Shown: positions 1 through 5,928 of the stretch, one piece after another
How the letters are laid out: each line of letters starts with the position of its first letter
Position numbering within the stretch: position 1 is the stretch's first letter
Virus record (IMG/VR): IMGVR_UViG_3300021962_000553
Location: 1 to 26,386 of that record
Strand: one strand, 5' to 3'
DNA: 26,386 nucleotides
DNA from: a virus
Translations under genes and position numbers: made by a program
Notes under the pieces: generated by a model
Told to the model about the DNA's origin: nothing
The model's database searches: none
Seen by the model: only the letters and a program-made list of their open reading frames with translations

Positions 1-77
1 CGGATCGTCGGTGCGTATCCGTGAATTTGCACGAAGGAGCGGATCGCGTCGAGAAGATCTTTCGTTTCCTCCTTCAC
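1..77 (-). CDS. LexA-like winged-helix regulator, N-terminal fragment
   Basis: Partial gene running off the left edge of the window. It starts at a GTG at 77..75, three bases past the stop of the DUF1599 gene, with a GGGAGGG ribosome site ending six bases upstream. About 25 residues are visible, including LLDAIRSFVQIHGYAPTI. This resembles the first helix and turn of LexA/SOS-type repressors (pattern 'fI..f...hGy.PTiReI'). It could be a phage repressor, a LexA homologue or another winged-helix protein; the cut prevents a decision. Confidence 0.5.
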   Translation of the reverse strand, partial: MKEETKDLLDAIRSFVQIHGYAPTI

Positions 78-79
78 GG

Positions 80-511
80 TCAACCCTCCCAAATCCACGA
101 GACGTCGAGCCCGTAGTTCCGAGCCGGCTTCGTCGGGTCGAGAACCATATCCTCGACCCATTGCCCCTCGTGCAGCGCGAGCGCGATTAGCGAATAGTTC
201 GCGAGATCGAGCAGAGAGTCGCGAAGGACTTTCTTCGTCTCCTCGTCCATAGGGTCGAGGACGACCCGACCGTCGACGACGGTTCCTCGGAGTTGCGCCG
301 ACGCTCGTTCGACTTTATTTCGAAGCTGCTCGACGACGCCATAAAGACCCGCGTCAAGAATATTCTTCGGGCCGTACTTCGCTTGACGCTCGACGAGAAT
401 CTCGAACGCTTCCGCGTAGTACGGGAAGAGGAGATATTCGAAGAACGGACGCCCGCTTCCGTCGTGCAGAATCGGGAGCTTCTCCTTCTGCGGTTGCATT
501 TCCTCGCTCAT
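80..511 (-). CDS. DUF1599 / nucleotide-modification-associated domain 1 protein
   Basis: 143 aa, ATG start. The middle and C-terminal parts match the DUF1599 (Nmad1) pattern I recognise: a helix with ERQAKYGPKNILDAGLYGVV, then LRNKVERASAQL, then DSLLDLANYSLIALALHEGQW. The family is helical, is found mainly in phages, and has been linked by gene context to DNA base modification; its exact reaction is not something I can read here. It is the first gene after the repeat-rich gap 512-623 and is probably co-transcribed with the LexA-like gene that follows. An MTase gene lies upstream in the same block, which fits a modification role, but that is inference. Confidence 0.7.
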   Translation of the reverse strand: MSEEMQPQKEKLPILHDGSGRPFFEYLLFPYYAEAFEILVERQAKYGPKNILDAGLYGVVEQLRNKVERASAQLRGTVVDGRVVLDPMDEETKKVLRDSLLDLANYSLIALALHEGQWVEDMVLDPTKPARNYGLDVSWIWEG

Positions 512-529
512 TTTTTAGCCTCACTTTCC

Positions 530-543
530 CTCTTAAATAAGAG
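530..543. repeat. AT-rich inverted repeat ahead of the DUF1599 gene
   Basis: CTCTTA-AA-TAAGAG: a perfect 6-base inverted repeat with a two-base centre, lying 19 bases before the DUF1599 start codon in transcription order. It sits in the AT-rich end of the 112-base gap (512-623), which also carries GTCTAA-type tandem repeats (543-556) and GTATCA repeats (555-566). It could be an operator or a small hairpin near the ribosome site. I see no convincing -35/-10 pair. Confidence 0.35.
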
Positions 544-583
544 TCTAAGTCTAAGTATCACGTATCAAGTCTATGTCTCGTAC

Positions 584-632
584 CGTGACGCGTACGATTC
601 GTCACGTTTTACGAACGGCTCCGTCACGTTTT
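584..632. promoter_or_regulatory. Cluster of CGTCACG heptamers, candidate operator array
   Basis: On the plus strand the heptamer CGTCACG occurs at 600-606 and 622-628, each extended to an identical 11-mer CGTCACGTTTT (600-610, 622-632), spaced 22 bases apart. The reverse complement CGTGACG lies at 584-590. The 622 copy overlaps the stop codon of the upstream nuclease gene. Two direct copies two helical turns apart plus one inverted copy suggest cooperative protein binding upstream of the DUF1599/LexA-like genes. The LexA-like regulator encoded at 1-77 is one candidate ligand (inference). Confidence 0.4.
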
Positions 633-1220
633 CCGTACGGGGAACGCGTCGTCATAGCTCCTCCTTTCGTACGGAATAAGCCATTCGATCGGCCATAGTT
701 GACCGAGCTTTACGTCGTGCATATCGCGCCACGACTTCGAGGTTCCGTTCCCCATAGGCGAACCCTCGGGGACGAAGTGCGAGAACCGCTTAAACCGTTC
801 GACCGGCATATACCCGACAATCCACGCCTCCTCGTAGTGATAGCCCGGACGAGCCGCTTTCGGATACAACGAGACGAAGACGAAGAGATCGGGAAGATCG
901 GGCTTCGCGAGCTGCTCCGCTGCGATCCCCGCCTCGTAGTCAATCCTCGGAGGGACGCTCCTCGGCTTCGTCTTGACGTCGACCCGTCCGTGATCCTCGA
1001 CGAGAAAGTCCCACGGGAGACGCTGATCGCCGACGTACTCCGGCTTCGGGAGTTCGAGAAGTTCAAGAGCCCGCTCGAATGCGGCCTCGCCGAACGCTCC
1101 CGCGACGAGAGCCTCCTCGCCGAGATACGCCGACTCCGGGGAGAGCCCCTTCGGGTAGAGCTCACGAGCCCGAGCCCGTAGAGCCTCGTCGATCTCGATT
1201 CGCATTCCGTACCCGCTCAC
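624..1220 (-). CDS. Putative PD-(D/E)XK-fold endonuclease
   Basis: 198 aa from a GTG at 1220 whose GTGA overlaps the stop of the upstream gene; an in-frame ATG at 1205 is an alternative. An N-terminal helical part (YLGEEALVAGAFGEAAFERAL) precedes a WDFLVEDHGRVDVKTK segment at about residues 69-84, which has the D-x(n)-(D)-x-K spacing of the PD-(D/E)XK nuclease core. The C-terminal half is aromatic-rich (FVFVSLYP, AWIVGYMP, WPIEWLIPYE). A resolvase, a nicking or restriction-type nuclease, or a host-DNA-degrading enzyme would all fit. The fold call rests on the short motif only. Confidence 0.5.
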   Translation of the reverse strand: MSGYGMRIEIDEALRARARELYPKGLSPESAYLGEEALVAGAFGEAAFERALELLELPKPEYVGDQRLPWDFLVEDHGRVDVKTKPRSVPPRIDYEAGIAAEQLAKPDLPDLFVFVSLYPKAARPGYHYEEAWIVGYMPVERFKRFSHFVPEGSPMGNGTSKSWRDMHDVKLGQLWPIEWLIPYERRSYDDAFPVRKT

Positions 1221-1675
1221 GACTCGACCGTCTTTCGAACGATCGACGCGATCGATTGCGGAGCACCATTCGAGGATCGAGGACGCGGTACGCGATCGCG
1301 GAATTTGATCTCGGAAGAAGCGTAACCCGCCGCCTCTCCCGAGCTGACTTCCGGCTTTCGCTCCCGATACGCTTTCGCCCGAGCCGCTGCGGTCGGGTCA
1401 ATTTGATATCGAGTCCAACGCGAGACGTGAATCCCGCCCTCGGGATCGACGGAGAGGAGACCCTTATCGACGAGCTCCTCGACGCACTCCGCGACGGACG
1501 TCGAGACGACCGCTTTTAAATGCGCGAGGGAATCGAACCCTCCTTGCCGATCCTGCTCCTTCGCTGCGAGAACGATTGCGACGAACGCCCAACGGACGCC
1601 GTCCGACGAGAGCGTCGCGACTTTCCCGTCCTTCGGCATTCCGACGTCGAACTTCGCCCACGGTCGACCCTTCAT
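1217..1675 (-). CDS. Replication-initiator / replisome-organizer-like protein
   Basis: 152 aa; its ATG overlaps the stop of the methyltransferase gene (ATGA). The N-terminal half (WAKFDVGMPKDGKVATLSSD, then a helical WAFVAIVLAAKEQ, then CVEELVDKGLLSV and GGIHVSRWTRYQ) has the order of a winged-helix domain as in phage replisome organizers and DnaD-type initiators. The second half is basic and low-complexity (AAARAKAYRERKPE), likely a linker or DNA-binding tail. Its position between a methyltransferase and a nuclease in the early operon fits DNA metabolism. No catalytic motif is visible, and a transcriptional regulator remains possible. Confidence 0.45.
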   Translation of the reverse strand: MKGRPWAKFDVGMPKDGKVATLSSDGVRWAFVAIVLAAKEQDRQGGFDSLAHLKAVVSTSVAECVEELVDKGLLSVDPEGGIHVSRWTRYQIDPTAAARAKAYRERKPEVSSGEAAGYASSEIKFRDRVPRPRSSNGAPQSIASIVRKTVES

Positions 1676-2781
1676 TGCGCCTCCTCCTTATACTTCTTAT
1701 CGACTGCAACCAATCGTCGCCCGATCCATTCCGCAACGTTCGAGACGACTCCGTTCCCGCAGCATCGGTACCGGTGCGAATCCGGGACGGACGCCCCTTC
1801 TTCGTCGACCGAGTGCGTTCCGAGGACGATATGCGTCGCGCGAATATCCCCGACGTCGAACGTATTAACCGTATTTGCGAGTCCGTCGTCGACCCACGTT
1901 TCCGGCGATCCCGGAGAGCTTACCCGTGCGGACTTGCGGTAGACGTGCGGAATCGCCCGTCCGGTATCGAGCGTCGGAGCCGTCCCCGAATCTCGGAATA
2001 TGCGTTCCGACTGCGGAGAATCGCTACCTCCCCCGGTTAGGCTTCCGTCTTTTTCCTGCGAGGATTCCAATCCTTCGCGATCGTCCAACCGTCGGGCCAA
2101 CTCATAAGACGCTCGGTTTCCGTCGGCGTCAACCGACGAACCGTTTCCCCGGAGTCCAATCCGTCCGCAATCGCTTGCAGAGCTGCGGCGAGATCTTCCG
2201 GTAACGCGCGTCCCCGCCTCGTCGCCCGTTGGAGAATGCCCCGCGCCGCATTCGCACTCATGAAGTACTTCTTCGGAGCGGAGAGATCCATAACTTCCGA
2301 TAAGAAACACTCGCCGCCGTCGTTGAGGGACTCCGAAATATTGCGCGTCCAAAACTCGCCACGAAACGCCGAACCCGAGTTCCCCCATCTCGTCGAGGAG
2401 TCGGGCGAAGTCGCGACCGCTATTCGAAGTGAGAAGCCCCGGGACGTTCTCCAAGAGCACCCATTCCGGACGCTTTCGTTCCAAGATTTCGAGAAATCGG
2501 AAAGCGAGAGAGCTTCGAGATCCGGCGAATCCCCTTCGCTTTCCTGCGACGGAGAGATCTTGGCAAGGGAAACCTCCGGAATAGATTTCGGCATTCGGAA
2601 TATCCTCCTCTTTCACTTTCACAATATCTCCGAGATTCGGCACGTCGGGCCAATGCGTCGAGAGTACCGCGGACGCGTACGGATCGATCTCCGAGAAGGA
2701 AACCGTCTTAATCCCTGCGCGTTCGAAGCCAAGATCGAGACCCCCGACCCCGCTAAAAAAGCTCGCGTGCGTAAGGGTCAC
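1672..2781 (-). CDS. DNA cytosine-C5 methyltransferase, large (alpha-type) polypeptide lacking motif IX
   Basis: 369 aa, GTG start at 2781 overlapping the upstream stop (GTGA). Motif I is FFSGVGGLDLGFERAG (residues 8-23), motif IV is GGFPCQDLSVAGKR with catalytic C73, motif VI is ENVPG (111-115), motif VIII is QRRRRVFLIG (153-162), and motif X is RYRCCGNGVVSNVAEWIG (338-355). A segment around AIPHVYRKSARVSS and ETWVDDGLANTVNTFDVGD belongs to the target-recognition region of many phage C5 enzymes. Motif IX (RxLTxxExxRLxxxPD) is absent between that segment and motif X. It is instead encoded in the +1 frame inside this gene (2037-2594). The product transfers a methyl group from SAM to cytosine C5; the target site cannot be read from sequence. 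The frame is uninterrupted, so this is not a simple frameshifted pseudogene. Confidence 0.9.
   Translation of the reverse strand: MTLTHASFFSGVGGLDLGFERAGIKTVSFSEIDPYASAVLSTHWPDVPNLGDIVKVKEEDIPNAEIYSGGFPCQDLSVAGKRRGFAGSRSSLAFRFLEILERKRPEWVLLENVPGLLTSNSGRDFARLLDEMGELGFGVSWRVLDAQYFGVPQRRRRVFLIGSYGSLRSEEVLHECECGAGHSPTGDEAGTRVTGRSRRSSASDCGRIGLRGNGSSVDADGNRASYELARRLDDREGLESSQEKDGSLTGGGSDSPQSERIFRDSGTAPTLDTGRAIPHVYRKSARVSSPGSPETWVDDGLANTVNTFDVGDIRATHIVLGTHSVDEEGASVPDSHRYRCCGNGVVSNVAEWIGRRLVAVDKKYKEEAQ
2037..2594 (-). CDS. C5 methyltransferase small (beta-type) polypeptide carrying motif IX, nested in +1 frame
   Basis: A 185-codon ORF wholly inside the methyltransferase gene, read one base downstream of its frame. 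It begins at an ATG preceded by a perfect AGGAGG (2604-2609) with nine bases between. Residues 153-170, VRRLTPTETERLMSWPDGW, are a clear C5-MTase motif IX, exactly the motif missing from the main frame. Residues 109-132 (KYFMSANAARGILQRATRRG and on) match a 'YxLSxxAxxGILRRAxxRGxxLP' block I recognise from phage methyltransferase-linked proteins. In M.EcoHK31I an alpha chain lacking motif IX pairs with a beta chain read from another frame of the same gene and carrying motif IX. The same split is inferred here. Residues 1-100 have no recognisable domain beyond family resemblance. Confidence 0.7.
   Translation of the reverse strand: MPKSIPEVSLAKISPSQESEGDSPDLEALSLSDFSKSWNESVRNGCSWRTSRGFSLRIAVATSPDSSTRWGNSGSAFRGEFWTRNISESLNDGGECFLSEVMDLSAPKKYFMSANAARGILQRATRRGRALPEDLAAALQAIADGLDSGETVRRLTPTETERLMSWPDGWTIAKDWNPRRKKTEA
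2604..2609 (-). promoter_or_regulatory. Internal Shine-Dalgarno for the nested MTase small subunit
   Basis: AGGAGG on the minus strand, nine bases before the ATG at 2594. In the large-subunit frame these bases encode part of Lys-Glu-Glu-Asp, so a ribosome site is embedded in coding sequence. This is the main evidence that the nested frame starts independently and is not made only by frameshifting from the large subunit. Confidence 0.6.
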
Positions 2782-2999
2782 GACTTCACCGTCCGGGAGA
2801 CGTGAATCATTGCGACGCCGAGGTCGACGACCGCGTCTTGAAAGTTCGTCCCGATCCCGACGACGCTTCCCGCTGCACCGACGACCGATACCTCGACTCG
2901 TTCGCCGATATCGACGACGAAGTGCGGCTCCGTCTTGAAGATCTCGGAATACGCTTTCTTAAACCGCGTCACCTCCGCGGCGAAGTCGTAATTGATCAT
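2778..2999 (-). CDS. Small conserved-looking hypothetical protein
   Basis: 73 aa from the ATG at 2999, which overlaps the stop of the upstream gene (ATGA); a longer reading from 3053 would overlap that gene by 58 bases and is less likely. The sequence is an amphipathic N-terminal helix (FAAEVTRFKKAYSEIF) followed by alternating Val/Gly strands (VVDIGERVEVSVVGAAGSVV). I recognise no family. It sits between the putative annealing protein and the methyltransferase in a fully overlapped operon, so co-translation with both is expected. Confidence 0.6.
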   Translation of the reverse strand: MINYDFAAEVTRFKKAYSEIFKTEPHFVVDIGERVEVSVVGAAGSVVGIGTNFQDAVVDLGVAMIHVSRTVKS

Positions 3000-3658
3000 C
3001 GTCCGCCCCCTTGCGCGTTGACCCACGCGATCGACGGTCGAAGATTGCACCAACCCGAACGCTCCGTATCGTCCTTCGATCCGCAGCTATAAAACGAATA
3101 CGGCCCCTTCGCCCCGGTTCCCTCGCGAAGCTTCCACGGTCGAGCGTGCTTCGGGCATACGCCCGAGCCCTTCGCCTCGTCCGCCTCGACGAAGCCCATA
3201 GCCCGCGCAGCGAAGACGAGAGCCTCGTCCTCGGAAATCGACGGAGAGGCGGATTTCCCGCCCGTAGAGGCTTCGGATTTCGCCGCCGAGGGTTCCGATA
3301 CGGGGAAGACCGTCGGAGCCGCCTCGGGAGCCCGCTTCGCCTCGATCTCGTCCGCCGACGCGATCCGCTTCGAGGCGAGCCCCGCCATTACAAGAGCCCG
3401 ACCGACCGCCGACGTCTCGCAGTTTTCGAGCTCGGAGCCTCGGGTATACGGGGTCGTCCCCGGAATCACCATTGCAGAGTGACCGATCCCCGCGGGGACG
3501 GTCGCCGTCGCGTCGCGGAACGCTTCCGCTTTTACGACGACTTTCTTATCGGTAAGCTCGACGATCGCAGTCGTAACGCGACCGAGCGGATACTTCTCGT
3601 ACCATTCTCGGAGCCGCTCCGCGACGTCGATATAATCCTTCGAAAGTTCGAATCCCAT
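2996..3658 (-). CDS. Putative ssDNA-binding / single-strand annealing protein (Erf/Rad52-like), low certainty
   Basis: 220 aa; the ATG overlaps the upstream stop (TAATG). The N-terminal 110 residues contain YTRGSELENCETSAVGRALV, a block resembling the 'ENaETSAiGRAL' segment of phage Erf-type annealing and ssDNA-binding proteins. A Pro/Ala/Ser linker follows (about 110-145). The C-terminal 60 residues hold CPKHARPW, YSCGSKDD and SGWCNLR, a likely zinc-binding Cys/His set. It follows a Cas4/RecB-like nuclease, echoing nuclease-annealase pairs such as RecE-RecT, so a role in phage recombination is inferred. I cannot distinguish an annealase from a plain ssDNA-binding protein. Confidence 0.5.
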   Translation of the reverse strand: MGFELSKDYIDVAERLREWYEKYPLGRVTTAIVELTDKKVVVKAEAFRDATATVPAGIGHSAMVIPGTTPYTRGSELENCETSAVGRALVMAGLASKRIASADEIEAKRAPEAAPTVFPVSEPSAAKSEASTGGKSASPSISEDEALVFAARAMGFVEADEAKGSGVCPKHARPWKLREGTGAKGPYSFYSCGSKDDTERSGWCNLRPSIAWVNAQGGGR

Positions 3659-4539
3659 TATTCCGCCTCCTCTTCCTCGGCCGCGACAAGCGAGCCGACG
3701 CTACAACCCTCGAACCCTACGTCCGGGTTCGGTTTCCGCCATTCGCACGAGCCGCAAAAATTCGTCGAGAATGCGACGTCTTCTTGCGCACGTGCGCCCA
3801 TAATCGAGCGCGTCGTCTTTACGTACTCTTCCGCGAGGAGGAGTTGCGCCGACGTAACGCTCCCGGTAATGAGCTGATACGTAGGCTTCGTCTTCCGAAC
3901 GTAGGTCAAGTAACCCACGTCGGGAAGATCCCCCTCCGTATACGCCGCCCATAACCAAGCGTAATAAGAGAGCTCCGCCGACCGGAGATCTTTCTCAGAC
4001 TTCGATCGATTCGACGCTTTCAAGTCGAGGATTAGCGTCCGACCGTTCGGCCGCGTCGTCCCCGAGAGGATAAAGTCCGGCGTCCCGATAAGATCCCCGA
4101 CCCGCAGCGATTCGCCGTCGAGTCCTTGCAGCTTCGCCCCGTGGAAGTCCACGAGAGGAGCGTCCGAGGTTCCGTGACGGAGCACGTCGAAGACGAAGAG
4201 ATCGATCGCGACTTTAAGATCGTCCTCGAACTTCAACCAATCGATCCCCGCTTCCGTCTTCTTCCCGCGAACGGCTCCCATACCGTCGGCGAGCACCTCG
4301 TACGGATTCCACGTTGACCCCGCACGCTCCGCGAACGCGATCGAGAGAACCGCTTCGTCGAGAGCTGCGCCGAACGCGACCCGCTCCGGGATAATCCACG
4401 GAACGCGCGAGCCGTCGGGTAGGCGAACGTGCTCCGAGAACCAACCCTTCCGACCGCATAGAGCCGTCGAGGTAATAAGGGACTTCGAGATCCCCGTTCG
4501 CTTCGGGTCGATCGCTTTCGAGATCGGCGACGGGCTCAC
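3658..4539 (-). CDS. Cas4/RecB-like exonuclease with Fe-S cluster cysteines
   Basis: 293 aa, GTG start at 4539 overlapping the stop of the small membrane protein. The core GTPDFIL then LILDLKAS gives the PD-(D/E)XK D...D-x-K active site, and YYAWLWAAY resembles the RecB-family QxxxY region. Cys28 plus Cys262, Cys265 and Cys279 mirror the split Fe-S cluster ligands of Cas4 and AddB nucleases: one near the N-terminus, three after the core. The family degrades or processes DNA ends. With the downstream putative annealing protein it would form a recombination pair. There are no other CRISPR genes nearby, so a spacer-acquisition role is unlikely. Confidence 0.8.
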   Translation of the reverse strand: MSPSPISKAIDPKRTGISKSLITSTALCGRKGWFSEHVRLPDGSRVPWIIPERVAFGAALDEAVLSIAFAERAGSTWNPYEVLADGMGAVRGKKTEAGIDWLKFEDDLKVAIDLFVFDVLRHGTSDAPLVDFHGAKLQGLDGESLRVGDLIGTPDFILSGTTRPNGRTLILDLKASNRSKSEKDLRSAELSYYAWLWAAYTEGDLPDVGYLTYVRKTKPTYQLITGSVTSAQLLLAEEYVKTTRSIMGARAQEDVAFSTNFCGSCEWRKPNPDVGFEGCSVGSLVAAEEEEAE

Positions 4540-4706
4540 CGGAGCCCCTGCACAATCACTCCGAAGAGCACGACCGCGAGTACCGCGACGACGGTCAATC
4601 GTCGACGCTGCGCCGCCCGCTCACCGTGAACGAACGTTTCGTACGAGTCCTTACGGACTGCGAGATTCCGATAAACGATCGGAGACGTCTCTTTATTAAG
4701 CTTCAC
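4536..4706 (-). CDS. Small single-pass membrane protein
   Basis: 56 aa, GTG start at 4706 overlapping the primase stop, preceded by GGAGGAG in the primase tail; its own TGA overlaps the GTG of the next gene. The first 35 residues are charged (KLNKETSP, RAAQRRR), followed by a hydrophobic segment TVVAVLAVVLFGVIVQGL at the C-terminus. The topology is that of a C-tail-anchored or single-span protein. Function is unknown. It fills exactly the gap between primase and nuclease genes with overlaps on both sides, which supports reality. Confidence 0.6.
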   Translation of the reverse strand: MKLNKETSPIVYRNLAVRKDSYETFVHGERAAQRRRLTVVAVLAVVLFGVIVQGLR

Positions 4707-5197
4707 TTCTCCTCCTTCTTCGGTGCGTATGATTCAAAAAACCATTCCGCCCCCGGCTTATGCTGCGGCAAAAAGTACGAGTGCGACGGAGCGGGGAGGT
4801 TATCCCCGAACCCGATTCGCTCCTTTAACTTCCGATACTCGGTCGGCCATAGGCTCGCCTCGACCGCTTGGTCGAGCTTGACGACGACGTGAAATCGAGG
4901 ACTCTCGGGTGAATGCGAATACGTCGAATACGCGACCCACGTCTTCTCCCGGAGAGCCTCTCTCGCCTCGGCGTATGCGGTTCCGCCGTCGACGTCGAGG
5001 ACGAGTGCGGTTACCCGCTCGACGTCCGCATTCCTGCGGCGTCCGCCGTCCGTCAACGAGACGGGAGACCAAAGAGCCCCGCGTTCCTTATCGGTCGATT
5101 CGACGCTTGTCGAGAAGACGTCGACGAGCTGCTCCCAAGCGGTAAACGATCCGACCGGCTTCGTATCGAAGAGCGATCGATATTTGACCGCGATCAT
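4703..5197 (-). CDS. Minimal archaeo-eukaryotic primase (AEP) core protein
   Basis: 164 aa, ATG overlapping the upstream stop (TAATG). Visible motifs: ALVLDVDGG with D68-x-D70 as the metal-binding pair, YSTYSHSPESPRFHVVVKL (90-108) with conserved His/Arg, and PSHSYFLPQ (137-145). This order (DxD, 'thSHTPEaPRfRvvlpl', '..YLP') is that of AEP-type primase-polymerase domains at the N-terminus of phage and plasmid replication proteins. Only the catalytic core is present, with no helicase domain. It probably makes primers or fills gaps during phage replication. Clearly a domain-level call; whether it is active cannot be seen. Confidence 0.65.
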   Translation of the reverse strand: MIAVKYRSLFDTKPVGSFTAWEQLVDVFSTSVESTDKERGALWSPVSLTDGGRRRNADVERVTALVLDVDGGTAYAEAREALREKTWVAYSTYSHSPESPRFHVVVKLDQAVEASLWPTEYRKLKERIGFGDNLPAPSHSYFLPQHKPGAEWFFESYAPKKEEK

Positions 5198-5298
5198 TAC
5201 GAGCCCCGCATAATCTCTCGGGCGTAGAGGTAACCGATTACCGCATACGTCCCGAGAATGATCCCGCGAATAAGTCCAATACGAATTGCCTCTTTCAT
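5197..5298 (-). CDS. 33-aa single-pass membrane peptide
   Basis: ATG at 5298 overlaps the upstream TGA, with AAGGAGG-like purines (GGAGGCGC) just before it; the TAA overlaps the primase ATG. The peptide is MKEAIR, then a hydrophobic IGLIRGIILGTYAVIGYLY segment, then AREIMRGS. It is a short membrane-spanning peptide of unknown function. A longer reading from 5529 in the same frame is Arg-rich and overlaps two genes, so I reject it. Confidence 0.55.
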   Translation of the reverse strand: MKEAIRIGLIRGIILGTYAVIGYLYAREIMRGS

Positions 5299-5450
5299 TC
5301 TTGCGCCTCCTTTACTTCGATTCGTTCCCATTCGTAGCAGGGCCGAAGCTTCCCCGCTTCGATCTTCTTCCGGTACTTGCCGCACGTCGGGCATTCCCCG
5401 AGGTGATCGGCGTCGTCGAGTTCGACTTTCTTCGCCTCCTCCTTTCTCAT
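5295..5450 (-). CDS. Small zinc-ribbon-like protein
   Basis: 51 aa from the ATG at 5450 (ATGA overlap with the upstream stop); an in-frame ATG at 5495 would overlap the upstream gene by 49 bases. GECPTCGKYRKK (18-29) and LRPC (35-38) give C20, C23 and C38, a probable zinc knuckle with one ligand missing or supplied by His16. Charged tail. Function unknown; one of four consecutive small Cys-bearing early proteins. Confidence 0.55.
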   Translation of the reverse strand: MRKEEAKKVELDDADHLGECPTCGKYRKKIEAGKLRPCYEWERIEVKEAQE

Positions 5451-5650
5451 TCTGCGATTCGCTTCGAGTCGAGGGTGCAGTCGCACGAGTCGCATTCGTT
5501 AAAGCGAAGCTTCTCGCGGTCGAGATCACCGAGCTCGATTAGTTCGAACTGCACTCCGGGATTCGCGGCGAGCGTTGCATTCGTGCAGTCGCCGCAGTTG
5601 ACGCTTTCAGACGACGTGCGTCCGTTAACGCGAACGATAAACGCCGCCAT
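5447..5650 (-). CDS. Small Cys-rich hypothetical protein
   Basis: 67 aa, ATG overlapping the upstream stop (TAATG), with GGAGGAA just upstream. Two cysteine groups, C19-x2-C22 (NCGDC) and C53-x2-C56-x-C58 (ECDSCDC), suggest a zinc-binding fold. Acidic overall. No family recognised. Early-operon position and size fit a host-interaction or regulatory accessory protein, but that is inference. Confidence 0.6.
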   Translation of the reverse strand: MAAFIVRVNGRTSSESVNCGDCTNATLAANPGVQFELIELGDLDREKLRFNECDSCDCTLDSKRIAE

Positions 5651-5928
5651 TATTCCTCCTCCGTCTGACCGACGAGATCCGCGTCGCAGTTAGCGCACAA
5701 CCAACCAACCTCGGTCGAGTTGTCGGCGTTGCGGGTGAAGTACCAAAGAGCTGCGAACTCGCCGGGTTGAATCGTCGTGCCGCAGTCGACCGTAACGGTG
5801 CAAGCGGAGAGATGATTAATCTCGTTACCGATTACCGGATCGGACTCCTTGCGGACTGCGCGCCAAAAGCGCGAGCCGAGGTCGCAACGGTGATCGATCT
5901 CGACAATGAGCTTCTTATTGGCAGTCAT
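5650..5928 (-). CDS. Small Cys-containing hypothetical protein
   Basis: 92 aa from the ATG at 5928, which overlaps the upstream stop (TAATG) and has GGGAGG eight bases before; an in-frame ATG five codons earlier is less likely. Cysteines at 15, 43, 49, 78 and 81 (the last pair as LCANCDADLVG, a typical zinc-knuckle end). It has an aromatic core (FAALWYFTRNAD). No family recognised. It belongs to the same translationally coupled series of early small proteins. Confidence 0.6.
   Translation of the reverse strand: MTANKKLIVEIDHRCDLGSRFWRAVRKESDPVIGNEINHLSACTVTVDCGTTIQPGEFAALWYFTRNADNSTEVGWLCANCDADLVGQTEEE

Noticed and set aside
1672-2781. Methyltransferase read as a frameshifted pseudogene or sequencing error
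   Set aside because: The main frame runs uninterrupted through motif X, and the nested frame has its own ribosome site and start. A single indel would not give both.
624-4100. Avoidance of YGGCCR sites as a sign of the methyltransferase target
   Set aside because: M.EcoHK31I-type enzymes act on YGGCCR, but sites such as CGGCCA and CGGCCG are present here (for example near 690, 3680 and 4043), so no avoidance is evident and no target can be claimed.
3658-4539. Cas4-like gene as part of a CRISPR system
   Set aside because: No cas1, cas2 or repeat array nearby; neighbours are phage replication and recombination genes, where Cas4-like nucleases are common.
5197-5529. 110-aa reading ending at 5197
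   Set aside because: The first 77 codons overlap two genes and are Arg/Ser-rich; only the last 33 codons, with a membrane span and start-stop overlaps, look real.
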